Part shown: one piece after another, positions 7,959 through 15,800 of the stretch
Numbering within the stretch: the first letter of the stretch is position 1
Layout of the letters: the number at the start of each line of letters is the position of its first letter
Assembly (NCBI GenBank): GCA_022844575.1
Contig: JALHLL010000036.1
Coordinates: forward strand, 1-19,637
Length of the DNA stretch: 19,637 nucleotides
From: a bacterium
Lineage (GTDB): Bacteria; Bacteroidota; Ignavibacteria; Kapaibacteriales; UBA961
Direction: 5' to 3'
Translations under genes and position numbers: made by a program
The notes under the pieces: model-generated
What the model was told of the DNA's origin: nothing
Database searches by the model: none
What the model saw: the letters and a program-made list of their open reading frames with translations, nothing else

Positions 7959-8753
7959 ATGCCTCGATATATGATGATTATACAGTATGACGGTTCCCGA
8001 TTTGCAGGTTGGCAAATACAGAAAAATGCTAAAACCGTTGCCGGTACCCTTAACAATTCTTTAAGTGAAATAATCGTGGAGAGTGTAGTTCTTTATGGTT
8101 CTGGTAGAACCGATGCCGGAGTCCATGCCATAGGTCAAGTTGCCCATTTCGATACTCGTAAACGAATTGATACTGAATCAGTACTTAACAAACTGAACGA
8201 GAATCTTCCTGCCGGACTGAATGTAAAGTTCATTAAAAGTGTCGAGGAGAGATTTCATGCACGGCACCATGCTGTAACAAGAACATACATTTATCAACTC
8301 TCGAAGCATGAACAAGTTTTTTTAAGAAGTTTTGTATGGACTCCGCAAAAATTGGATAAACCGGAGCAAATACATAATGTGCTTGAATTATTTACGGGTT
8401 TTCATGACTTTGCTTCATTCAGTGCCGAAAAGAATAAAGAAGTATCAACGCAAGTAAATATAATAAAAGCAGATATGCAACAATGGGGAAGTATATATCT
8501 ATTGCGTTTTGTCGGCAGTCATTTTCTTAGAAGTATGGTACGCCGTTTAGTGGGAACGGCTGTCGCGGTTGCAAATAATGTTTTTACACTCGACGATGTA
8601 AAACAATTCCTTACGGAAGAATGTCAGGAACCTTCACGACACACGGCACCTCCGAACGGTTTGTTTCTCGAATCGGTTGCTTATGATACAGAAATAAGCA
8701 TCCCCGAAAACATAGTTCCGCCTATTCTTTCGTCATTGGGAAAAAACTTATGA
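7959..8753 (+). CDS. truA: tRNA pseudouridine(38-40) synthase TruA
   Basis: A 264-residue enzyme that isomerises uridines 38, 39 and 40 in the anticodon arm of many tRNAs. The N-terminal MIIQYDGSRFAGWQIQKN is the characteristic TruA opening. The catalytic motif GSGRTDAGVHAIGQVAHF places the nucleophile at D52. Further family signatures are FHARHHAVTRTYIYQL, FTGFHDFASF and FLRSMVRRLVGT. The length is normal and nothing is missing. AAAGGA at 7943-7948, ten bases before the ATG, is a good ribosome-binding site and fixes the start. Its TGA stop overlaps the start of msrB (ATGA), so the two are probably translationally coupled and it heads the truA-msrB unit. Confidence 0.96.
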   Translation: MPRYMMIIQYDGSRFAGWQIQKNAKTVAGTLNNSLSEIIVESVVLYGSGRTDAGVHAIGQVAHFDTRKRIDTESVLNKLNENLPAGLNVKFIKSVEERFHARHHAVTRTYIYQLSKHEQVFLRSFVWTPQKLDKPEQIHNVLELFTGFHDFASFSAEKNKEVSTQVNIIKADMQQWGSIYLLRFVGSHFLRSMVRRLVGTAVAVANNVFTLDDVKQFLTEECQEPSRHTAPPNGLFLESVAYDTEISIPENIVPPILSSLGKNL

Positions 8754-9316
8754 GGAAAAATATGCGCAATTTTCTTTTTAACCGCTTGTTTGTTTTAAGT
8801 TTCTTTATCATTATCGGGGTGTTTGCTTCAGAAAGTTGTAATGAAGCATATTCCGGTAAGATTGATGAACAAAATACTCGAAGTGTCAAAGTTTACTCCG
8901 TTGAAAAAAATACGCTTGTAAAAACAGAAAAAGTGAAAAAAACTGATTCCGAATGGAAAAAACAGTTGAATGCGATTTCTTTTGATGTAACGAGAAAAGC
9001 CGGAACGGAACGAGCGTTCACAGGTACATATTGGGATAATCATAAAAAAGGTATTTATCGTTGTATTTGTTGTGACAATGATTTGTTTTTATCCGATACG
9101 AAGTTCGATTCAGGAACGGGATGGCCTTCATTCTGGAAGCCGGTTCATCCGAATAATGTGATAGAACATAAAGATGGTTCGCTCGGCATGGTAAGAACAG
9201 AGGTAGTTTGTTCGCGATGTGATGCGCATTTAGGACATGTTTTCGATGACGGTCCTAAGCCGACGGGCTTACGATATTGTATGAACTCTGCAGCATTACA
9301 CTTTATCGCAAAGTAA
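8750..9316 (+). CDS. msrB: Exported peptide-methionine (R)-S-oxide reductase MsrB
   Basis: A 188-residue protein: a complete MsrB domain (about 68-187) behind an export signal. MsrB reduces methionine-R-sulfoxide in damaged proteins. It has both zinc-binding Cys pairs (C105/C108 and C154/C157), the substrate-binding DSGTGWPSFW segment, and the catalytic cysteine C177 in GLRYCMNSAALHF. The first 30 residues (basic RKNMRN, hydrophobic LFVLSFFIIIGVFA, then SESC30) look like a signal peptide, possibly a lipoprotein signal with Cys30 as the acylated residue, although Ser at -3 is not the classic lipobox. A linker of about 35 residues follows. The protein is therefore probably in the periplasm or envelope rather than the cytosol. 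The ATG at 8750 overlaps the truA stop by four bases; ATG 8762 is an alternative start that keeps the signal. Confidence 0.93.
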   Translation: MRKNMRNFLFNRLFVLSFFIIIGVFASESCNEAYSGKIDEQNTRSVKVYSVEKNTLVKTEKVKKTDSEWKKQLNAISFDVTRKAGTERAFTGTYWDNHKKGIYRCICCDNDLFLSDTKFDSGTGWPSFWKPVHPNNVIEHKDGSLGMVRTEVVCSRCDAHLGHVFDDGPKPTGLRYCMNSAALHFIAK

Positions 9317-9346
9317 TCTAAATGGTGTTGCGGATTCGTATTTTTG

Positions 9347-9370
9347 TACCGATACATCGGTAATTTTACC
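9347..9370. repeat. Overlapping short inverted repeats upstream of ettA
   Basis: TACCGAT-AC-ATCGGTA (9347-9362) is a 7-bp palindrome with a 2-nt centre. Its right arm is reused in GGTAA-TT-TTACC (9359-9370). They lie in the 95-nt msrB-ettA gap, about 42 bases before the ettA ATG. This could be an operator-like element or a weak hairpin. No T-tract follows, so it is not an intrinsic terminator. Confidence 0.35.
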
Positions 9371-9411
9371 ACCAATCTACTTTAAACGATTGTTCTAATT
9401 TTTTGAATTTT

Positions 9412-11085
9412 ATGGCTGATAATAAAATTATTTTCTCAATGGTGGGTGTAGGAAAAGTCCACAAACCGCAAAAACAAGTTTTAAAAGACATTTACCTTTC
9501 CTTCTTTTATGGAGCAAAAATCGGTGTCTTGGGTTTGAATGGTGCCGGTAAGTCTTCTCTATTGAAAATTATAGCTGGTGTTGATACAGATTATTTAGGT
9601 CAGATAACTGCTAATAAGGATATTACTTTCGGTTATTTATCGCAAGAGCCGGAACTTGACCCTTCAAAAACGGTAAGGGAAATAGTGGAACAAGGTGTTC
9701 AATCTACTGTCGATCTCATTAAAGAATACGAAGGCATTTCCGAGAAATTTGCCGACCCCGATGCCGACTTTGATGCTTTGATTGAAAGGCAGGGGAAATT
9801 GCAAGAACAGATAGATCATTTGGGTGCTTGGGATTTGGATTCCAAACTTGAAATGGCAATGGATGCTTTGAGATGTCCTTCCGGTGATACTTCCGTTAAT
9901 GTTCTTTCGGGTGGTGAAAAACGTCGTGTTGCATTATGTCGCCTATTATTACAGCAGCCGGACGTGTTATTGTTGGATGAGCCGACCAATCACCTTGATG
10001 CTCAATCAGTGCAATGGTTGGAGCAATTCCTTCATAAATATCCGGGTACGGTAATAGCTGTAACTCACGATCGTTACTTCCTTGATAATGTAGCCGGTTG
10101 GATACTTGAACTTGATAGGGGACAGGGCTATCCGTTTGAGGGTAACTACACCTCATGGTTAGAACAAAAACAAGCTCGACTTGCTGTGGAGGAAAAACAA
10201 GAATCATCTCGGCAAAAAGTATTGGCAAGAGAGCTTGAATGGGTGCGTTTGAATCCTAAAGGTCGCCATGCCAAAAGCAAGGCTCGTATTAGTGCTTATG
10301 AAAAACTACTTGAAGATGATAATGAAAAAAGAAACGATGAAATAGAGATTTTTATACCGCATGGGCCTCGTCTCGGTAATGTAGTCATTGAATCGGAAAA
10401 TATTGGCAAAGCATTCGGCGATAAGTTACTTTATGAAAATTTGACATTTAGTTTACCGCCCGGCGGAATTATCGGGATAATCGGTGCGAATGGTGCCGGT
10501 AAAACAACCTTATTCAAAATGATCACCGGCGAGGTAACTCCTGATTCGGGTTCGATACGAATAGGGGAAACCGTTAAACTCGGATATATAGACCAAAATC
10601 GTCCTATTGACCCTGACAAAACCGTATATGAGGAGATTTCGGGTGGAGATGATGTTCTTCAGGTCGGTAATAAAACGATTAACAGTCGTGCTTATGTCGG
10701 CAAATTCAACTTTACAGGTCAAGATCAGCAGAAAAAAGTTGGGGTTTTATCCGGCGGAGAACGCAATCGTGTACACCTTGCAAAAATGCTACGAGAGGGG
10801 GCGAATGTATTATTACTCGATGAGCCGACGAATGATTTGGATGTAAATACTTTAAGGGCACTTGAGGAAGCTTTGCAAAATTTTGCGGGCTGTGCCGTCG
10901 TAATTTCTCACGATCGCTGGTTTCTTGATAGAATTTGTACCCATATCCTTGCCTTTGAGGGTGAGAGTCAGGTACTGTGGTTTGACGGTAACTATACTGA
11001 ATATGAGGAAGATAGGCGAAAACGTTTGGGTATTGCTGCCGATCAGCCCCATAGAATTGTCTATAAAAAATTGACTCGTGATTAA
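9412..11085 (+). CDS. ettA: Energy-dependent translational throttle protein EttA (ABC-F ATPase)
   Basis: A 557-residue twin-ATPase of the ABC-F family. EttA binds the ribosomal E site and gates the first steps of elongation according to ATP/ADP. Domain 1 has Walker A GLNGAGKS (41-48), signature LSGGEKRR and Walker B LLLDEPTNHLD (catalytic E190). The short arm insertion lies at about 95-137, and the basic interdomain linker (LEWVRLNPKGRHAKSKAR) at about 245-305. Domain 2 has Walker A GANGAGKT (358-365), signature LSGGERNR and Walker B with E471. The length, the opening (FSMVGVGKVHKPQKQVLKDI) and the linker are EttA-like rather than Uup- or antibiotic-resistance-like. I start at ATG 9412; an in-frame TTG at 9403 would add three residues. 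There is no Shine-Dalgarno sequence, only a T-rich leader. nth follows within 12 nt. Confidence 0.95.
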   Translation: MADNKIIFSMVGVGKVHKPQKQVLKDIYLSFFYGAKIGVLGLNGAGKSSLLKIIAGVDTDYLGQITANKDITFGYLSQEPELDPSKTVREIVEQGVQSTVDLIKEYEGISEKFADPDADFDALIERQGKLQEQIDHLGAWDLDSKLEMAMDALRCPSGDTSVNVLSGGEKRRVALCRLLLQQPDVLLLDEPTNHLDAQSVQWLEQFLHKYPGTVIAVTHDRYFLDNVAGWILELDRGQGYPFEGNYTSWLEQKQARLAVEEKQESSRQKVLARELEWVRLNPKGRHAKSKARISAYEKLLEDDNEKRNDEIEIFIPHGPRLGNVVIESENIGKAFGDKLLYENLTFSLPPGGIIGIIGANGAGKTTLFKMITGEVTPDSGSIRIGETVKLGYIDQNRPIDPDKTVYEEISGGDDVLQVGNKTINSRAYVGKFNFTGQDQQKKVGVLSGGERNRVHLAKMLREGANVLLLDEPTNDLDVNTLRALEEALQNFAGCAVVISHDRWFLDRICTHILAFEGESQVLWFDGNYTEYEEDRRKRLGIAADQPHRIVYKKLTRD

Positions 11086-11097
11086 TTGATTAAGGAG

Positions 11098-11751
11098 ATG
11101 AGAAAGAAATTGTCGGACGCTAAAGAGCGTATGAATACAATACTCAATATATTACAAAAAGAATATCCGAATGCACATTGTGCATTAAACTTTAGTAATG
11201 GTTTTGAACTATTGATAGCGACAATACTTTCAGCGCAATGTACTGATGCACGGGTTAATATTGTAACTCAAGATTTGTTCAAGAAATATCATAATCCTGC
11301 TGATTATCTGAATATATCGGAGGAAGAACTACAAGAGGACATCCATTCAACAGGTTTCTATAAAAACAAAGCGAAAAACATACGCGACTGTTGTAAAGGC
11401 ATAATAGAACGATTCGGTGGTGAGTTACCAGATACTATGGAACAGCTCACCACCTTAGCCGGTGTTGGCAGAAAGACAGCAAATGTTGTGCTTGGTAATT
11501 GGTTTGGAAAAAATGTAGGTATCACTGTTGATACACATGTCACAAGATTGATGAATTTGCTTGGTTTTGTAACAACAACAAATGCAGAAAAAATTGAAAA
11601 GGAACTGATGCCCCTTGTTCCACAGGTACAATGGGCTGATTTCACTCATTTTATTATAAGTCATGGTCGCACCGTGTGTATCGCCCGTCGACCTCAATGC
11701 CAACGATGTGTTATATCCAAATTGTGTCCCTCACGTAAACAAAATATCTGA
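11098..11751 (+). CDS. nth: Endonuclease III (DNA glycosylase/AP lyase)
   Basis: A 217-residue base-excision-repair enzyme that removes oxidised pyrimidines and cleaves at abasic sites. The helix-hairpin-helix is LAGVGRKTANVVLGNWFG with catalytic Lys126. The catalytic Asp145 is in VDTHVTRL. The C-terminal iron-sulfur ligands C194-x6-C201-x2-C204-x5-C210 are all present with canonical spacing. The length matches E. coli Nth. Start choice: ATG 11098 aligns best with the family N-terminus, but AAGGAG touches it directly with no spacing. An in-frame TTG at 11110 would sit 12 bases after that Shine-Dalgarno-like site, TTG 11086 is a further option, and ATG 11131 would trim 11 residues. It lies 12 nt after ettA and 2 nt before menA, so it is very likely in the same transcript. 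Confidence 0.96.
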   Translation: MRKKLSDAKERMNTILNILQKEYPNAHCALNFSNGFELLIATILSAQCTDARVNIVTQDLFKKYHNPADYLNISEEELQEDIHSTGFYKNKAKNIRDCCKGIIERFGGELPDTMEQLTTLAGVGRKTANVVLGNWFGKNVGITVDTHVTRLMNLLGFVTTTNAEKIEKELMPLVPQVQWADFTHFIISHGRTVCIARRPQCQRCVISKLCPSRKQNI

Positions 11752-11753
11752 AC

Positions 11754-12647
11754 GTGCGCATTATTTCTTTGAAGCCATGGATTTTGGCAATACGCCCTAA
11801 AACACTTCCTGCAGGAATTCTACCTGTAATAGTTGGTTCAGCATTAGCATACCATGACGGTGTATTTTCTCTGCTTCCGGCATCTATTGCCCTTATCTGT
11901 GCTGTTCTTATTCAGATTTTGACAAATTTTATCAATGAGATATACGATTTCCGAAAGGGAGCCGATACAAAAGAGCGTTTAGGCCCGACCCGCACAGTTG
12001 CAAGTGGTATTATTACCGAGAGAACGATGATAAGAGCTTCGATGTATGTAGCTGCACTGACTTTTGCACTCGGGATGATACTTGTAGCGATTGGGGGGAT
12101 TCCGATTCTTATTATAGGACTACTCTCGTTATTAATGGCATGGGCTTATACGGGAGGACCTTATCCACTTGCTTACAAAGGTTTGGGAGAGATTTTTGTT
12201 CTGCTGTTTTTTGGTATTGCGGCTGTTTGCGGTACCTATTACGCTCAATCGGGTTTATGGACTTTACCGGCCTTACTTATTTCTTTATCGATAGGATTAC
12301 TTTCGGCGAATCTTCTATCTATAAACAATATACGTGATATTGAAACTGATATTAAAGCAGATAAGATGACAATAGCAACACGAGTAGGTAGAAAAAATGC
12401 AGAATTATTATTAACTATTCAAACGGTAATAAGTTATATACCGCTTTTCATTCTACTATTCCGTGGATATAATTTTTTCATACTCCTTCCTATACTTAGT
12501 TTACCTTTTGCTTTTCGCGTATTACGCTCTGTAAAAAACGAGATAGGTAAAGAGTTGAACTACTCGCTGCAGCTTTCCGCTTCACTTCTATTACTTTTCG
12601 GAATACTTCTTGCAATCGGCTTATTATTGCCCGATAACAGCCATTAG
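11754..12647 (+). CDS. menA: 1,4-dihydroxy-2-naphthoate polyprenyltransferase MenA
   Basis: A 297-residue UbiA-superfamily integral membrane enzyme, with about eight or nine hydrophobic helices. It attaches the prenyl chain to 1,4-dihydroxy-2-naphthoate, the membrane step of menaquinone synthesis. The opening WILAIRPKTLPAGILPVIVG is MenA-like. The first Asp-rich motif N61-EIYD65-FRKGAD71 and the second N192-IRD195-IETD199 supply the Mg-diphosphate ligands. GPTRTVASG (77-85) is a further MenA signature. The start is GTG, two bases after the nth stop, and no ATG is close enough to replace it, so translation is probably coupled to nth. MenA rather than UbiA is favoured by these motifs and by the menaquinone biology of the group, though the rest of the men pathway is not in the window. 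Confidence 0.9.
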   Translation: MRIISLKPWILAIRPKTLPAGILPVIVGSALAYHDGVFSLLPASIALICAVLIQILTNFINEIYDFRKGADTKERLGPTRTVASGIITERTMIRASMYVAALTFALGMILVAIGGIPILIIGLLSLLMAWAYTGGPYPLAYKGLGEIFVLLFFGIAAVCGTYYAQSGLWTLPALLISLSIGLLSANLLSINNIRDIETDIKADKMTIATRVGRKNAELLLTIQTVISYIPLFILLFRGYNFFILLPILSLPFAFRVLRSVKNEIGKELNYSLQLSASLLLLFGILLAIGLLLPDNSH

Positions 12648-12805
12648 CCATTATGGTGATGTATTCTTAGAGCACATCATCGGTGTGGAAATTATTACTG
12701 AACTCTTTTTTTCCTTATATTTCATCGAACTTGTTCCGCTTTTGCGGTAATTTTTGTTTCATTTCGTATGATTAGTCATTTGCCTTCACTTTATATAGGT
12801 GTGCA

Positions 12806-15800
12806 ATGAAAAAGTTCTTCATCACAATTATCATCATTCTTGCGATTAATAATGCAAGAGCCCAAGTTCCTAAGTTATCCTATATATTACCGGACTTAGG
12901 TACCCCCGGTATGAATACATATGTAGAGTTTATAGCGGATGTTAATGCGGTTGGTACATTCGGCACTGATAATGATGCTAGCAATGAAGTATATCTTAAT
13001 AACCCCGGCGATAGAATAAGGGTGAAGTGTACAAATCCTTTAGATACGAATAAGGTAATCATAGGGCCTATAATCGTCAGTTCGCAGGGTAGAGTTATAG
13101 CAACCCAAATTTATATTCATCCTAAACTAAAAGCACCCAATTTATATCCCAATTCTTGGGATTGGAGATTGCTTCGAAAAGAATTCCGAATACCCGTTCA
13201 TGTGGAGGTTAATGGTATAGCTTCGACCCCGGATACGTTTTATATAGTCCGTCCTTTTGAAACTGATCCTTCTAAAACATCTGAAAGGGTGCTTGGGCAA
13301 GGTGCTCTCGGTATCAGGTCACCGCGCGGAGCAATGTTATTGGGGTATGATGATCAGTTAAAGGATTCATATAATGTTTTTCTCGGAAGCGGGACTTATA
13401 CTGTTTCAGGGAATGATACAGATCCATATCATGACGGAAATCAAGGGTATTTGCCATTTACTTTACTTGTAAAAGGAATTCTTCAAGGAGCGGTCGGTGG
13501 AACAACAATTTCGGTGGACGCTTTGGGTAAAGATGGCGGTGTAGGCGGCGGCGGCGGCGGTGGAAGTTTTTGCGATGCCAGCCCTTTGAATTTGGGTATT
13601 ATCGGACAAAATGGTGGTAATGGTTTTACCGGCGGCGGACCCGGCGGAAGAAACCGTTCAGGGATTCCTTTTGCTTCAGATGCATTTACAAATAGAAGCA
13701 TAGGAAGTGGGAGCATATTAGGAGTTTCACTTAATAATGTGCAAAGCGGTGCAACACCTGCTTACGAATGTGCCGGTGGTGGTACAGGACACCCGCTTGG
13801 ACAATCGGGAGGTGGTTGGTCAGGTAGTGGAAATCCTATAGGTGGTTACGGTTCCGGTAGTGGTGAAAGTCAAAGACAAAGGGGTGGTGGAGGTGGCTTT
13901 GCTACAGTTGGTGAGGGTATAAACCAGTCTTTTGGAAATATTGTCGGTAACAAGAGTTTAGTTCCTGTAGCCGGTGGTTCAGGTGGTGCAGGCGGTAATC
14001 CGCAAGGCATAGGGGATTGTTCGGGAGTAGGTGGTGGTGGTGGTGGTGCAATAAAGGTTTTTGCTTATCAGATAAGTGAGGTTAATTTTTCTGCACAAGG
14101 TGCTGATGGAAGTAATGAACAACCGGAGGGAGGGAGCGGCTCGGGTGGTTCAGTCACAATGCAGGCAAAAACGGCATTAAATAATGTGAATACAAATGTA
14201 ATAGGCGGTGGTCTCGGTAATAATGATATACCCAATGGCGGTGAAGGAAGAGTACGATATGATGCCGAAACTATTTCTCAAACTCCCACGGGAAGTTCAG
14301 TTTTCAGAGGACTTAGAACTGATAGAATTGATGTGGTTCCGAGAACTTTTCTTTATAAAGGTATAAGTGGTAATACTTATACGCGCGTATTCTTTAAACC
14401 TGAAGGAAAACCTTGGAGAGAGTATAATGATATGCCAGCCGGCTCCCCGGATGCGTGGACTGTCACTATTGACCTAAAAGATAAGAACGTTTATCCTGAG
14501 AGAATTTTCTTTTTGGTAGCGACGCAGATTATACCAAATAATGTGACGGGTGGTTACACGGCAGAACCGGTTCGTATAATGTCGCAAGCGGCAGCCGATA
14601 TTGCCCAATTACGAGAGGCACCAATAGCTATTGTTGATGATAGTGTACGATTAGACAGTGTATTATGCCCGGGTGATAATAAACCGAAGCAAGGGCGCAT
14701 ATGGAATGAAGGCGGTGAAGAATTACGATTAAACAAAATCAGCTTTAGAAAAGACAATCAGGGATTCTCTTATTCTATTGACAAAACGAGAATAGCTCCG
14801 AATGATACCGGACGTTTTACTTTTACATGGCAAGTGCCTGCTAACAGTAAATTATTGGATTTTGAAGATGAATTGATTATTGAAACGAATGACCCTGATC
14901 CAACCCGATCTATTGTATTTATTAAGGTATTTATACATAGAGATACGGTTGATGTCGGAATTGTTGAAAATACAACGGATATAAATGAATTACAGACTAT
15001 TGATTTTGGTATGTTATGTATAAATAACCCGCAAAAAAGAATAATATATTATCGTAATAAATCGAGCATTCCGATAAACCCTTCATTAATAACTATAGAG
15101 GATATTTCCAATTATTCGATAAATTATACAGTACCGCAATCATTTTCTCCCGGTATGTCAATGCCTATTGAAATAACGTATCGGGCAAAATCAAAAGGAA
15201 GTACATCTACGAGACTTATTATAAGAACGCCGGAATGTAATTCGGAGGACATTCTACAAATAAATGCGAAGGGTATAGAAACCCAATTAGAATTTACAGG
15301 AACGGGGCAATTTAATGATGTTCGTGTTGGCGAAAATGCACAAATGACTGTTATTCTAAAAAATACCGGAAGTGCCGACGCATCATTACCCCCATCCTTT
15401 TTTACGATGAATCCGCCGTTCAGAATAGTTTCCACCAATCCGAATTTACCGACGAGTCTATCGCCACAAGCGGAAATAGTAATAACAGTGGAGTATATGC
15501 CCACAATAGAAGCTAAAGATACCGCCATTCTTGGTATTGCATCTATACTATCAAGTAATTCTTGTATTGACACGGCTACAATGCTTATTGCGGGCAAATC
15601 GTATCGTTCCAATATTACAACATCAAAATCATCAATAGATTACGGAGTATTGAACAGATGTACGGAAATAAACGATACATTGCTATTGTATAATAAGGGT
15701 GGGAATGATATTAAACTTGATTCCATTGCTATTATAACGGGTGCACATCCGAATAGTTTTCTTATAACGGAGCAGCCGGCAATTCCGAGTATCGTAAAGG

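Noticed and set aside
7869..8015. N-terminal extension of the E1 fusion reading frame beyond ATG 7868.
   Set aside because: It runs antisense into the start of truA, crosses the predicted promoter, and encodes a hydrophobic, cysteine-containing stretch unlike E1 proteins.
7959..12647. truA-msrB-ettA-nth-menA considered as a novel functional system.
   Set aside because: Each gene is a well-known core function with its own pathway; tight spacing indicates shared transcription, not a joint mechanism.
12657..12679. TGATGT/ACATCA inverted repeat after menA as a terminator.
   Set aside because: Only 6 bp with an 11-nt loop, and the T-rich stretch begins about 24 bases later, too far for an intrinsic terminator.
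13483..13716. Proline-rich minus-strand frame.
   Set aside because: It is simply the complement of the glycine-coding repeats (GGC/GGT read as GCC/ACC and CCG/CCA).
13544..14240. Glycine-coding repeats considered as a CRISPR-like or tandem DNA repeat array.
   Set aside because: No regular repeat-spacer period; the repetition reflects glycine codons in an open frame.
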